A stretch of 64,000 nucleotides of DNA from an uncultured Eggerthella sp. (GTDB lineage Bacteria > Actinomycetota > Coriobacteriia > Coriobacteriales > Eggerthellaceae): NCBI GenBank assembly GCA_900542065.1, contig UQLU01000008.1, forward strand, positions 58,040 through 122,039, read 5' to 3'. Of this stretch, positions 37,010-46,520 are shown piece after piece; positions within the stretch are counted from its first letter, which is position 1, and every line of letters starts with the position of its first letter. The position numbers and the translations under genes were made by a program. The notes beneath the pieces were generated by a model. It saw only the letters and a program-made list of their open reading frames with translations. It was not told the origin of the DNA and made no database searches.

Positions 37010-37147
37010 AATTACGAAATCCTTTTTCCTTTCTTGCGTTCGATTCTCTAATACAAATCGTCTCATTCAAAAATTTTACCATTGCTTACTTTTGTTCAGG
37101 CGCGCATCTGTCTGCCTGTAGCACGTCCGTTTAGACTGTTATGAAGT

Positions 37148-37903
37148 CTATTCAGAGAACGCTTGTTCACCCACAGCATTCCTTAAACGGATAATTTCTT
37201 CCTCCGACAAAACACGATAACTTCCCTTGGCAAGTCCACCTAAATCAAGAGGGCCAAATTTAGCTCGATGAAGACGAATAACAGGATGCCCCACCGCTTC
37301 GCACATGCGCTTTACCTGACGCTTTTTTCCTTCATGGATGGTAATGCTCAAAACACTATTGCCTCTAAGGTGTTTCATAATTGAAACATTTGCAGGTGCC
37401 GTTATTCCATCATCAAGTTGCACCCCTTCACGAAGCTGCGCTAAAGCAAGCTCTGTTGGTTTTCCCTTGACCAATGCGTGATATTCTTTGTCCACATGGT
37501 AGGAAGGGTGAAGTAGAGCGTTTCCTAGCTCCCCATCTGTAGTAAACAGCAGCAATCCCGTAGTGTCATAATCAAGCCTTCCAATCGGAAAAAGACTAGG
37601 ATAGTCCTGTATAGGAACCAACTGTGAAACACAAGGCCTTCCGCGATCATCGCTCATAGCAGTCAAATACCCTTCGGGTTTGTTGAGCATAAGTACTACT
37701 GTGTCGTTTTTAAGCGAAACTTGAACACCGTCAACGCTGACACAATCTTTTTCTGGTTGAACCTTAGTGCCCAGCTGAGAAACAATCTCGCCATTTACCG
37801 CAACACGCCCATCCAGAATAATCTGCTCACACGCGCGTCTGCTTGCTACCCCTGCACGAGCAAGAAATTTTTGCAACCTCATGAGAGATTCAGAATCAGT
37901 CAT
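37148..37903 (-). CDS. rluB: Pseudouridine synthase RsuA/RluB family
   Basis: Isomerises uridine in ribosomal RNA. An N-terminal S4 domain (MRLQKFLARAGVASRRACE) precedes the catalytic domain, where the Asp lies in GRLDYDTTGLLLFT; LNKPEGYLTA and EGKKRQVKRMCEAVGHPV are also typical. The start is uncertain: the ATG at 37903 overlaps the scpB stop (ATGACTGA), the one at 37882 begins exactly at the conserved MRLQKF. No clear ribosome site distinguishes them. Order scpA-scpB-rluB is conserved in many Gram-positive genomes. Confidence 0.9.
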   Translation of the reverse strand: MTDSESLMRLQKFLARAGVASRRACEQIILDGRVAVNGEIVSQLGTKVQPEKDCVSVDGVQVSLKNDTVVLMLNKPEGYLTAMSDDRGRPCVSQLVPIQDYPSLFPIGRLDYDTTGLLLFTTDGELGNALLHPSYHVDKEYHALVKGKPTELALAQLREGVQLDDGITAPANVSIMKHLRGNSVLSITIHEGKKRQVKRMCEAVGHPVIRLHRAKFGPLDLGGLAKGSYRVLSEEEIIRLRNAVGEQAFSE

Positions 37904-38690
37904 CTTCATCAAAAACCAATTCATCAAAGTTGATTTTTTCTACCGCACCTACCCCTGCAGCAAGCGCATCTGAAAGCATCGTCTGCATAGCTTCTTGCAT
38001 AGATTCCGCACGAGCAAGTTGCTCTACCTGTTTTTCGGTATCGTCTTCTAAGCTGTATGCCTCATCTTCAGGCCGCACCACGTTAAGTCGCTCGGCAATG
38101 AAGGTGCGTGTTTCTTCATCGGGCGCGAAAGATTCAAGCGGGGGCAGATCAGCAACAGAGCGCAAACCGAACTTCTCCAAAAACGTTCGCGTTGTCGCAT
38201 ACAAAACAGGATTTCCAGGAGCATCTTGGGTTCCCGCTTCTCGCAACAACCCCTTTTCCACTAATGAATTAATAGAGCTGTCCGAACTTACCCCGCGAAC
38301 TGAAGCAACCCCGTTGCGCGTAATAGGCTGACAATAAGCAACCACCGCTAGGGTTTCAAGTGCTGCCTGAGATAGTTTACGAGTATCCCAAGACACCACG
38401 TATTTTTCTATAAGCTCATGATATCGAGGGTGTGAATACAAACGCCACCCACCTGCTACTTCACGCAGCTGAATACCGCGCTCGTCTTTTTCCAGGAGTT
38501 GTTGTAACTCCTCTAGGGCTGCTTGGATACGAGCAGGTTGCACCTCAAGCATGTCGGCAAACGTAAGTACGGTTACGGGCTCATCGGTCACAAACAACAT
38601 TGCTTCGAGGGCGCCTAAGAGCCAGGATTTTTCTGACTCCTGTATGGGTGACTCCTGAATTTCAGGTTCTTGCATTTCGGATTCCTGCAT
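37896..38690 (-). CDS. scpB: Segregation and condensation protein B
   Basis: Part of the SMC-ScpAB condensin. Two winged-helix regions are visible, with LLGALEAMLFVTDEPVTVL at the start and ETLAVVAYCQPITRNGVASVRG as the classic motif. The N-terminal ~20 residues are a Glu/Gln/Ser-rich leader and the C-terminus has an acidic helical extension of about 60 residues. The start shares a base with the scpA stop (TAATG). Confidence 0.93.
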   Translation of the reverse strand: MQESEMQEPEIQESPIQESEKSWLLGALEAMLFVTDEPVTVLTFADMLEVQPARIQAALEELQQLLEKDERGIQLREVAGGWRLYSHPRYHELIEKYVVSWDTRKLSQAALETLAVVAYCQPITRNGVASVRGVSSDSSINSLVEKGLLREAGTQDAPGNPVLYATTRTFLEKFGLRSVADLPPLESFAPDEETRTFIAERLNVVRPEDEAYSLEDDTEKQVEQLARAESMQEAMQTMLSDALAAGVGAVEKINFDELVFDEDD

Positions 38691-39487
38691 TATTCATCCT
38701 CTAATACCGAATCGAACTCATTATCTTCATCTAGTATTTGACGACTTCCACCTTCAACATACCGTATCTCTATATCGCCAAATAATTCATCTTGACGCAA
38801 TGAAACCATATTGCGTTTAAACAATTCCAATACCGCCAAAAAGGTAACAACAATAAGATGAGGATCATCATTACTAGAAACAAAATCGGAAAAGTGCGCT
38901 CCACCTTGTTCACACACGCGATCGTAAACACTTCTCACCTGAGTTTCTACTGGGATTACACGAGCTGCAATATGCTCAGATTCAAGCAAGAAAACATCAC
39001 GTCGCGCTATGCATGCCGCACAAAGTTGCCCAAGCTGCTCTATCTGTACCCCTTTTAAATAATCGGGAACCAACGTTAAAAAGGAACGATCTGGACCAAA
39101 AGGACGTGCATGCATCCGCTCTTCTGCATCATAGCGACTCTGAAGAGCGCTTGCCGCATTCTTGAACTTTTTATACTCCAATAAATGCTCAACCAGAGCA
39201 TCACGCATTTCACTTGGAGAAAGGTCTTCATATTCCTCTTCAAGTTTTTCCGCTTCATCATGTGGGATTAAACTAGCTGCTTTAATTTCCAGCAGTGTTG
39301 AAGCAACCAACAAAAAGTCGCTTGCCACATCCAAGTCAACGTTTTTCATCCGTTGAACTTCGGCCAGATACTGATCGGTAATTTTCGATAACGAAATAGA
39401 GCCAATATTAACTTTTTGGCGACTCACCAAATAGAGCAACAGATCAAAAGGGCCCTCAAAACTTTCTATACGAACGCGGTACGACAT
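38690..39487 (-). CDS. scpA: Segregation and condensation protein A
   Basis: Kleisin subunit that bridges SMC heads. The conserved N-terminus is FEGPFDLLLYLVSRQKVNIG and SKITDQYL, with the long helical middle and a C-terminal winged helix ending near FDSVLEDE. 265 residues is normal. It starts directly after trmL and overlaps scpB by one base. Confidence 0.94.
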   Translation of the reverse strand: MSYRVRIESFEGPFDLLLYLVSRQKVNIGSISLSKITDQYLAEVQRMKNVDLDVASDFLLVASTLLEIKAASLIPHDEAEKLEEEYEDLSPSEMRDALVEHLLEYKKFKNAASALQSRYDAEERMHARPFGPDRSFLTLVPDYLKGVQIEQLGQLCAACIARRDVFLLESEHIAARVIPVETQVRSVYDRVCEQGGAHFSDFVSSNDDPHLIVVTFLAVLELFKRNMVSLRQDELFGDIEIRYVEGGSRQILDEDNEFDSVLEDE

Positions 39488-39958
39488 CTATTCGAGCCCC
39501 TCAAAGTTGTTCTGTCGAAGTGCTTCATATATTCCCAAGGCCGCTGCATTTGACAGGTTAAGAGAACGCAAACCCTCGCGCATGGGAATACGCACGCATT
39601 CGTCTTTGTGCGCCTCTAGCACATCATCATCTATTCCGCGGCTTTCGCGACCGAAGATAAGGTACACTTCCCCTTCATAGATTTCATCGCTGTAGGTTTT
39701 GTCTGCTTTGCCAGTGAAAAAATACATTTTTTTGCCCGCGTTTTCCTCTAAAAACTGCGGCACACTAGCATGGCGAACAATTCGCACCTTATCCCAATAA
39801 TCAAGACCAGCACGTGATAAATTACGTTGCGTCGCGCGAAATCCCATGGGTTCCACCAAATGAAGCGTTGCACCAGTACAAGCACATGTTCGAGCAATAT
39901 TTCCCGTATTCTGAGGAATCTCTGGCTCAAACAGCACTACATGCAAGTCAAGACTCAC
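39488..39958 (-). CDS. trmL: tRNA (cytidine(34)-2'-O)-methyltransferase (TrmL family)
   Basis: SPOUT methyltransferase that modifies the wobble position of some leucine tRNAs. Knot-domain motifs are FEPEIPQNTGNIARTC, LIFGRESRGI and MREGLRSLNLSNAAAL, in the standard order over 156 residues. It overlaps the ABC-F gene by four bases and is followed directly by scpA. Confidence 0.93.
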   Translation of the reverse strand: MSLDLHVVLFEPEIPQNTGNIARTCACTGATLHLVEPMGFRATQRNLSRAGLDYWDKVRIVRHASVPQFLEENAGKKMYFFTGKADKTYSDEIYEGEVYLIFGRESRGIDDDVLEAHKDECVRIPMREGLRSLNLSNAAALGIYEALRQNNFEGLE

Positions 39959-42072
39959 GACAGTGCCTCCTTGCTCTTTTTCATTTCTTCTTCTATTTCC
40001 TCAGAAAGCATAATCCATTCTTCCTCATGAGCTGCCAAGGATGCTTTTAATTGCGCATGCTCAGCTATAACGTCACTCGATGCATCTTCATTCATATAGA
40101 AATCAGGATCTGCTAACAAAGCCAAAATTTCATCCATGCGCTTAGATTCACGCTCAATAAGCTTATCGAGCTCTGCCACGCGTTTACGCTGAGTTTTTAG
40201 TGCTGCATACACACGATTTCGTGCTTGTGCCTCTAAGCGCTTCTGCTCTTTTGTTTTAGGGGCCGAACCCTTCGGCGCAGTCAGACCATCAGTCGAAGTT
40301 CTTGCGCCTTGCAAGCCTTGAGAGGTCGCATTGGAAATCTGGCTGCTTGGCGTATTTGAATCGCTCTTTTTGGCAAAAGCACCTGAAGCTGCCTGGGCTG
40401 GCGCCTTAATTGCGCGATTAGTTTGTTTAGTGGCATTGGAAGCAGAAAAACGCGAAGATCCTTCCGCAATAGCTTGCGCTTCCTGTTCTGTCTTAAACAG
40501 GTAGTAATCATAGTCACCCGCAAACGAGGTCACTTTCCCTGGCTTTATTTCGATAATACGATTAGCAACTGATCGAATAAGATGCCTATCGTGAGTAATC
40601 AAAACGATAGTGCCTTCAAAATGCTGTAGGGCTTGTTCAAGAATATCTGCACTTGCAATATCAAGATGATTGGTTGGTTCGTCTAAGCAAAGCAAAGGCT
40701 TTGGAGCCACCAGCATTTTTGCTAAGGCAAGACGACACTTTTCTCCACCAGAAAGTACGGAAACTTTTTTATCCACATCGTCATTTTGAAACAGAAACGA
40801 TCCCAACAAGGTACGAACCTGAGAAATACTCCAACCAGGAGCAACGCTGTCCAATTCCTCAAAGACCGTATTACCAGGATGCAGTTCTTCTAGCTGATGC
40901 TGGGCAAAATAAGTTTTGCTCACGTGTGTTCCATATCGTATGGAACCAGCATCAGGCTCAAGAACCCCTGCGATCATTTTCAGCAATGTGGACTTACCCG
41001 CACCATTCGGGCCTACCAACGCTACCTTTTCACCACGGTAGAGCGATAAATCCAACCCGTCATATATTACTTTTTCACCAAATGCCTTGTGAATGTCTTT
41101 GATTTCCACCACAAGATCGCCAGTGCGCGGAGGCTGCTGGAAATTAAAATGAACGCTTTTACGCTCTGGCGGAACTTGAATGATTTCCATGCGTTCAATT
41201 TTTCTAATACGATCTTGCACTTGCTTAGCTTTAGTAGGCTTATAGCGAAACCTATCAATAAATGCCTGCATGTGAGCAATTTCTTCAGCTTGTCGAGCAG
41301 CTTGTTCTTTCAGCTTTTCTATACGCTCTTCACGCTGTTGTAAGTACGCAGAATAATTGCCTTTATACAGCTGAACATGACCCAGATCGATCTCAGCAAC
41401 ACGATCTACCATATTGTCCAAAAAGTCACGGTCGTGGCTAACTACGATCACGCTGCCAGAATAACTGCGTAAAAACCCTTCTAACCAACGCACACTTTCA
41501 AGATCAAGATGGTTGGTAGGCTCGTCCAACAAAAGAACTTCAGGATTGCGAGTAAGAAGTTTGGCAAGTGCAATTCGCATTTGCCAACCACCAGAAAAAT
41601 CGGTGGTCAATCGCTCCATGTCGTCTTCACCGAATCCAAGACCAAATAGAACCGCACGTACGCGCGATTCTAATTCATAGCCACCCATAGATTCGTAGAC
41701 ATCGCGCGCCCTACCATAAGCAGAAAGCTGTTGTTCAGTGGGGTTATCCCCCAAAGCAAGCTCTAAACTGCGCACTTTCTTTTCTTGACGCATGATTTCA
41801 TACTGAGCAGACAACACCTCTTCAAAAATGGGATTCTCACCCATTTCGATGGCTTCCTGCTCTAAATAGCCTACTTTAGCTCCTTTAGCAAATAAAACGC
41901 GGCCACTATCGGCATCTTCATGACCTGTGATGATATTGAGCAGCGTAGTTTTACCTGCCCCATTAGGGCCTACCAAAGCAAGACGATCATGCTCTTCAAG
42001 CTTGAAGGTTACATCAGAAAATAACGTTCGAGATCCGAACGATTTGGTTATATGTTCTAGTTGCAAAATCAT
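39955..42072 (-). CDS. ABC-F family ATPase (Uup/YdiF-like)
   Basis: Soluble protein with two ABC domains and no membrane helices, of the family that acts on ribosomes. Walker A motifs are GPNGAGKTTLL and GPNGAGKSTLL; signatures are FSGGWQMRIALAKLL and LSGGEKCRLALAKML. The inter-domain linker (about 240-310, charged, with RFRYKPTKAKQVQDR) is the P-site-tRNA-interaction type. After the second domain is a low-complexity Ala/Ser/Thr region and a long coiled coil ending at residue 705, like the Uup C-terminal domain. Housekeeping translation factor or antibiotic-protection role cannot be distinguished. Confidence 0.9.
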   Translation of the reverse strand: MILQLEHITKSFGSRTLFSDVTFKLEEHDRLALVGPNGAGKTTLLNIITGHEDADSGRVLFAKGAKVGYLEQEAIEMGENPIFEEVLSAQYEIMRQEKKVRSLELALGDNPTEQQLSAYGRARDVYESMGGYELESRVRAVLFGLGFGEDDMERLTTDFSGGWQMRIALAKLLTRNPEVLLLDEPTNHLDLESVRWLEGFLRSYSGSVIVVSHDRDFLDNMVDRVAEIDLGHVQLYKGNYSAYLQQREERIEKLKEQAARQAEEIAHMQAFIDRFRYKPTKAKQVQDRIRKIERMEIIQVPPERKSVHFNFQQPPRTGDLVVEIKDIHKAFGEKVIYDGLDLSLYRGEKVALVGPNGAGKSTLLKMIAGVLEPDAGSIRYGTHVSKTYFAQHQLEELHPGNTVFEELDSVAPGWSISQVRTLLGSFLFQNDDVDKKVSVLSGGEKCRLALAKMLVAPKPLLCLDEPTNHLDIASADILEQALQHFEGTIVLITHDRHLIRSVANRIIEIKPGKVTSFAGDYDYYLFKTEQEAQAIAEGSSRFSASNATKQTNRAIKAPAQAASGAFAKKSDSNTPSSQISNATSQGLQGARTSTDGLTAPKGSAPKTKEQKRLEAQARNRVYAALKTQRKRVAELDKLIERESKRMDEILALLADPDFYMNEDASSDVIAEHAQLKASLAAHEEEWIMLSEEIEEEMKKSKEALS

Positions 42073-42117
42073 AACGATTAATTATAGCAACGTTCAGCCA
42101 TAGCTGAGCGCGCACAA

Positions 42118-43047
42118 TTAATCAATAAAAATATGATCCGTATTGGATAGATCAAGTTTATGATCACGAACAAAATCAATAAAGTGATCAACGCAATAAG
42201 GGCGATAATTCTTTTCGCCAAATATTAAGTACACCATATGCGAAAAACGACGCTGTTCTTCGGCGTTGTTGTACAGTGGCTTAATCACAATATCGTCTAC
42301 CGTATGCGGGAAGAATGTATCCAGCATAACCGCATAATCAGAGCCTGTTGCAGCAAGACCTGCCAAGATAGATTCATCTTCGTACGAATAGCGAACGTTT
42401 TCCACGCCATAACTATCAAGAAGTCGCTTTACCGACGCACCCAAAGGCACTTCTTCGCGATAGGAAATAATAGACTGCCCAATTAAATCCTCAGGAGTTA
42501 AGAATGGCTTTGCGGCAAGCGGAGAATCTGGATTCATCGATACCACAAGAAGCTGTTCTGCCACTGGGATCTTCTGGATACCCGTTTCCGAACCATCGCA
42601 AGCACAAAACGCTACATCGTGCTTTCCTTCATAGATGCCAGCTATTAATTCTTGAGAAGGCCTTTGGTTAATATCGAAAACCGTCTCATGGTCATTGCTT
42701 GATAAATACAACTTCAATAAACGTGGTAAATAATCAGACTGCAAGGTAACAATACAACCAATATCGATCGTACCTCCGTCACCTTCGCCAGAATACCCCT
42801 TCATGATAGCAATGCCTTTATCCAGCTGTTCAAGCGAAGCATTTACATACTCCAGAAACTCAGAACCATATTTCGTTAACTCAACATTGCGACCTGCTTT
42901 TTGAAAAAGGGAAACACCCAACTCTTGTTCGAGCGACGAAATAGAGCCCGACAACGTAGGCTGAGTAATAAACAACTCTTTAGCAGCACGGGTATAATGC
43001 TGCAATTCTGCTAGTTTTCGAAAATAATACAGCTGAGATAGATTCAT
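42118..43047 (-). CDS. LysR-family transcriptional regulator (near MFS/fix cluster)
   Basis: A 309-residue regulator. The N-terminal helix-turn-helix is LYYFRKLAELQHYTRAAKEL followed by TQPTLSGSISSLEQELGVSLF; the rest is the effector-binding fold. The ATG at 43047, with GAGGTG ahead of it, starts the HTH; a longer frame upstream is unsupported. It lies 200 bases downstream of the MFS gene on the same strand, and its target is unknown; by position it may control the carrier or the fix genes. Confidence 0.9.
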   Translation of the reverse strand: MNLSQLYYFRKLAELQHYTRAAKELFITQPTLSGSISSLEQELGVSLFQKAGRNVELTKYGSEFLEYVNASLEQLDKGIAIMKGYSGEGDGGTIDIGCIVTLQSDYLPRLLKLYLSSNDHETVFDINQRPSQELIAGIYEGKHDVAFCACDGSETGIQKIPVAEQLLVVSMNPDSPLAAKPFLTPEDLIGQSIISYREEVPLGASVKRLLDSYGVENVRYSYEDESILAGLAATGSDYAVMLDTFFPHTVDDIVIKPLYNNAEEQRRFSHMVYLIFGEKNYRPYCVDHFIDFVRDHKLDLSNTDHIFID

Positions 43048-43147
43048 GCCTCGTACACCTCTGGAATGAATTAATACACAGAAATTATAACGTAATACCG
43101 ATAGATTGGTCACAATTCATAAGAAAGAGCCCAATTTAATACAAGAA

Positions 43148-43172
43148 GAGACCTCGGCATAACCGAGGTCTC
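43148..43172 (-). terminator. Intrinsic terminator after the MFS gene
   Basis: A perfect 10-bp stem GAGACCTCGG / CCGAGGTCTC with a five-base loop, followed on the minus strand by TTCTTGTATT. It lies between the MFS stop and the LysR start, so the regulator probably has its own promoter. Confidence 0.75.
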
Positions 43173-43247
43173 TCGTAAACTCTTATCGATTCGAGCTTGA
43201 TAACGCTCTTGCAAGTGAGTTAGCAGAGTATCTTGCTTTAACGTTAT

Positions 43248-44561
43248 TTAGTCTTCACGAAGCTTTTCCATAGCGCTGTAGCCAAACTGACGCTTGAATG
43301 CAGCCATTGCAACAATGGACATCAAAATTTCTACGCAGCTTACTACAAGCAGGAGGATCATCATAATCCAAACAGCGCTTGCCTCACCAACAGCGGTAGT
43401 CATGCTACCAACGATGAAGGGCAGGAATACTGATGCGAAGCCCATGAAGGTGTAGTACATACCTACATTACGGCCACGAGGACCTGGGCACATCATCTGA
43501 CGCAAGGAAACACCCGTCTGGAGCATGCCGCCTGCAGCGGAGAAGCCCAGAACAGCAATAGCAACGTAAACAACACCAGCGCCAAGACCAAGAGGCAAAG
43601 CGATGATTACGAGTGCAAGAGCTGCTGCACCCAAAATAGAGTCAAACAGAATAACCTTCAGTGGTGACCAGCGAAGCTTACCCATGATCCAGGCCCAGAA
43701 CAGAACAGCAATGATCGAACCAGCAGTATAAATAGAAGTCAAACCTGCTGCAGCTACGGGATCGAGACCAAGGTTGGTAATACCGAACTGCTTGGTGTAT
43801 TGCTGAGCACCATACATTACGAACATGATGGTAAAGCCGAAGAACAAGGTAACAAACTGAATAAGAGCATTTGGCTGCTCGATCATAGCATCCTTAGCTG
43901 CCTGAATTTCAGCTTCAGCCTTGTTCTTTGCAGCAGAACTATCATCGTCTCCAGTTGCCATCTTACGTTCATCGTCATAAATAAAGGGCGTGAAGATTGC
44001 CATTACGGTAGCGATGATAGACATAACGATAGGAATCCAGATGTTGATCTGCCACGTATCGCCAGCATTCATAGCTGCCAAGAGAGGATATACAATACCT
44101 GACAAGGAGATAACTGCCTTGATACCAATAGTTGTAGAAGCAGAGTACTTTGGATTTGCTTCTGCAACTGCTGGGTAGAGCGATCCATCCCAGAAACCAG
44201 ACGTTGCAACACCAGAGAGGAAGCCTGCTACGCAAGCAATAGTTGCATCAGTCGTGGTAAGCATGATAACGAATGAAATGATGTAGAGAATACCGCCGCC
44301 AACGGCCATGATCTTACGGCCAATGCGGTCAGAAATTTCGCCACCAATCCAAACACTTACAAATTTACCAACGCCGGTCCAGGTGATAGCCATAGAAACT
44401 GCTGCAGCACCTGCAGCTGCATCGGTAAATCCCCACTGAGTGTAGAAATTAACTTGATTTTGGCTGAAGATAATTGCTTGCACGCCGTGTGTTAAATAAC
44501 ACATATATACAGTAGCGATAGCAAACAAGTACTTCGTAGCTTGTTTAGCTGCACTCATCAT
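43248..44561 (-). CDS. MFS transporter (oxalate/formate-antiporter-like)
   Basis: A 437-residue major facilitator protein with about 12 membrane helices. The cytoplasmic loop motif GGEISDRIGRKIMAVGGG is clear after helix 2, and a charged cytoplasmic loop with DDERKMATGDDDSSAAKNK lies in the middle. It resembles the OFA/carboxylate group, but this is from general pattern. Its place immediately beyond fixX suggests it carries the substrate or product of the neighbouring dehydrogenase pathway. Two adjacent ATG codons (44561 and 44558) share the AAGGAAAGGGGAG site; either may be used. Confidence 0.85.
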   Translation of the reverse strand: MMSAAKQATKYLFAIATVYMCYLTHGVQAIIFSQNQVNFYTQWGFTDAAAGAAAVSMAITWTGVGKFVSVWIGGEISDRIGRKIMAVGGGILYIISFVIMLTTTDATIACVAGFLSGVATSGFWDGSLYPAVAEANPKYSASTTIGIKAVISLSGIVYPLLAAMNAGDTWQINIWIPIVMSIIATVMAIFTPFIYDDERKMATGDDDSSAAKNKAEAEIQAAKDAMIEQPNALIQFVTLFFGFTIMFVMYGAQQYTKQFGITNLGLDPVAAAGLTSIYTAGSIIAVLFWAWIMGKLRWSPLKVILFDSILGAAALALVIIALPLGLGAGVVYVAIAVLGFSAAGGMLQTGVSLRQMMCPGPRGRNVGMYYTFMGFASVFLPFIVGSMTTAVGEASAVWIMMILLLVVSCVEILMSIVAMAAFKRQFGYSAMEKLRED

Positions 44562-44865
44562 TCTCCCCTTTCCTTAAAATGATTAAGTACAAAAGAAATT
44601 CCATAACCCTCTCCAAACCTATGGAATTCCTATCACCAAATGAACATGTTATGTATTCAAAATTTATAAGTCCAATAAATACCGTGAATGCATACTCGTC
44701 TTATCTATAAAAATTTTTTTAATAGCTTATAACAAAAATGATATGGATTTTCCTATAAGTCCTTATTAACTTACCTTTTCTTTAGTAAACACAAAGACCC
44801 GCATCGAAATGATGCAGGTCTTTGGAATTACATAAAATTATGTATTTGCCTATAAGGCGAAGATC
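44562..44865 (-). promoter_or_regulatory. Upstream region of the MFS gene with 9-bp inverted repeat
   Basis: A 304-base, very AT-rich, gene-free region between fixX and the MFS gene. It contains a perfect inverted repeat AATTCCATA (44597-44605) and TATGGAATT (44620-44628) with a 14-base spacer, 36-67 bases ahead of the MFS start, in a position suited to an operator. The fixX-side terminator (44793-44823) is also here. Several TATAAA-like elements exist but no single promoter is convincing. Confidence 0.5.
44793..44823 (-). terminator. Intrinsic terminator after fixX
   Basis: A 13-bp stem with one mismatch, AAAGACCCGCATC and GATGCAGGTCTTT, and a five-base loop, followed on the minus strand by TTTGTGTTT. 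It ends the fix operon just past the fixX stop. Confidence 0.8.
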
Positions 44866-45165
44866 TTAGCCAAAACGGTATTCGATACCCATGGTTGGTT
44901 GAGGATACTCCCACTTCTCGAGAATGGTTTCACCACAGATCATGCGGCAAGTACCGCATTCGAGGCAACCAGCATAGTCAAAGATTGGCTCGTCGCCTTC
45001 TGCTGGCATCTTGTACAGTGCAGCTGGGCAGCACATAACAAGCTTCTGGAATTCAGGATCGGAAGCCTTAACGCCTTCCTTGATCTTGATATGAGCATTT
45101 TCCTCATCAACATTGAACTTGTTGAGAGAAAGCTTCTCGTCGACGTTAACAGTGATATCGATCAT
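44866..45165 (-). CDS. fixX: FixX ferredoxin-like protein
   Basis: A 99-residue ferredoxin-like partner of FixC. The cysteines CCPAALY and CLECGTCRMICGE form the family pattern (CxxC-x-x-C-type cluster site), with a C-terminal GIEYRFG. It overlaps fixC by four bases. Known role of the family: passes electrons between FixC and quinone or another acceptor. Confidence 0.93.
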   Translation of the reverse strand: MIDITVNVDEKLSLNKFNVDEENAHIKIKEGVKASDPEFQKLVMCCPAALYKMPAEGDEPIFDYAGCLECGTCRMICGETILEKWEYPQPTMGIEYRFG

Positions 45166-46448
45166 AGAGCCTTCACACCCTTCATAGCAACCTTAGCAAG
45201 CTTGAACAGACCCTGCTTCTTTACAGGAGGCAAAGCGATCTTCATTACGTGCTGGCGAGGCTCACCGTCTACCATGAACAAAGGAGTCATGATGTCGCGG
45301 ATCATTTCAGGATAACCACGGAACATACCTGGGCAGTTCTCCAAGAACTCAGGTGCATCCTGGTACATCTTCATGTCGCGCATTACGAAAGAGTTATCCA
45401 ACATGGTCTTGTAATCGGACAAACCAGCCTTAGAAGTGTCACCTGCATCAAGAGCCTTAATAGCAGCCTTAGCAGCAATTTCGCCAGAAGCAACAGCTAA
45501 GTCCATACCGCGAACAGTATAGCCAAGGTTCATGCACAACATAGCAGCATCGCCAGCTACCAAAACGCCGTCACCAACGATTTCTGGCATCATCTTCAAG
45601 CCACCTTCAGGAACAACGTGACCAGAATATTCAACCGTCTTACCGCCAGCAATCAAAGGCTTGATTTCAGGACGATTCTTAAAGTTTTCAAGCATCTGAT
45701 ATACAGGGATATCCTGCTTCAAAACTTCGCTCATGGTTGCAACAATACCTACGGAAACAGATTCCTGGTTTGCGTAGATAAATGCACCACCGATGATACC
45801 GTTAGAGCAATCGCCAGCGAACAGCCAAGAAGCACCTTCGCCTGGGTTGCACAGGAAACGGCTTTCAATAACGTCAGCAGGAAGCTCAATGGTTTCCTTA
45901 GCGCCAACTGCTACCTGATGAATTGCAGGAGCCTTCTTGGAAAGACCCGCCTTAGAAGTAAGCAAGGAATTTACACCGTCTGCAAGAATTACTACATCGG
46001 AAGTAATTGCATCACCAAATGCGTCAATACCCTTTACCTTACCGTCTTCGATAATGAGGTTTTCTACTGCAATACCATAAATGTATTCAGCACCAGCATT
46101 TTCAGCCTGTTCTGCAAGCCACTGGTCAAAGGGGCCACGCAATACGGTGTAAGATTCTTTACCTGCTTCTTCGAGTTCACGCGCAGAGTAATCTACCGTG
46201 AAGTTAGAATCAGGCGACATAAGCGAAATACGCTCATGGGTAACTTTACGCTGCAAAGGAGCTTCCTCGTAATTTGGGAAGACCTTGGCGAGCGAATGCG
46301 TGTAAATACGACCGCCCGTCATGTTCTTAGCGCCAGCGTAGTTACCACGCTCGACAACAAGAACCGACTTGCCGGCGGACGCGAGGGTATAAGCAGCTAC
46401 GTTACCAGCGCAGCCAGCACCCACGACAATCGCGTCAAAATCGGACAT
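45162..46448 (-). CDS. fixC: FixC, ETF:quinone-oxidoreductase-like flavoprotein
   Basis: FAD protein of 428 residues; N-terminal dinucleotide site VVGAGCAGNVAAYTLASAGK, then a conserved GGRIYTHSL segment, and a C-terminal region that would interact with FixX. In FixABCX complexes it takes electrons from FixAB. It is separated from fixB by 72 bases containing an intrinsic terminator, unlike the usual uninterrupted fixABCX operon. Confidence 0.93.
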   Translation of the reverse strand: MSDFDAIVVGAGCAGNVAAYTLASAGKSVLVVERGNYAGAKNMTGGRIYTHSLAKVFPNYEEAPLQRKVTHERISLMSPDSNFTVDYSARELEEAGKESYTVLRGPFDQWLAEQAENAGAEYIYGIAVENLIIEDGKVKGIDAFGDAITSDVVILADGVNSLLTSKAGLSKKAPAIHQVAVGAKETIELPADVIESRFLCNPGEGASWLFAGDCSNGIIGGAFIYANQESVSVGIVATMSEVLKQDIPVYQMLENFKNRPEIKPLIAGGKTVEYSGHVVPEGGLKMMPEIVGDGVLVAGDAAMLCMNLGYTVRGMDLAVASGEIAAKAAIKALDAGDTSKAGLSDYKTMLDNSFVMRDMKMYQDAPEFLENCPGMFRGYPEMIRDIMTPLFMVDGEPRQHVMKIALPPVKKQGLFKLAKVAMKGVKAL

Positions 46449-46471
46449 GCTTTTCCTTTCAGAGAGCGAAC

Positions 46472-46503
46472 AAAAAAACAGGGCGCAGAAAACCTGCGCC
46501 CTG
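46472..46503 (-). terminator. Intrinsic terminator between fixB and fixC
   Basis: On the minus strand CAGGGCGCAG, a five-base loop, and CTGCGCCCTG are followed by seven Ts. This is one of the strongest terminators in the window. It lies inside the fix operon, after fixB and before fixC, so it should lower fixCX relative to fixAB unless read through or regulated. Confidence 0.92.
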
Positions 46504-46520
46504 CAATAATAAGCTTTTTT

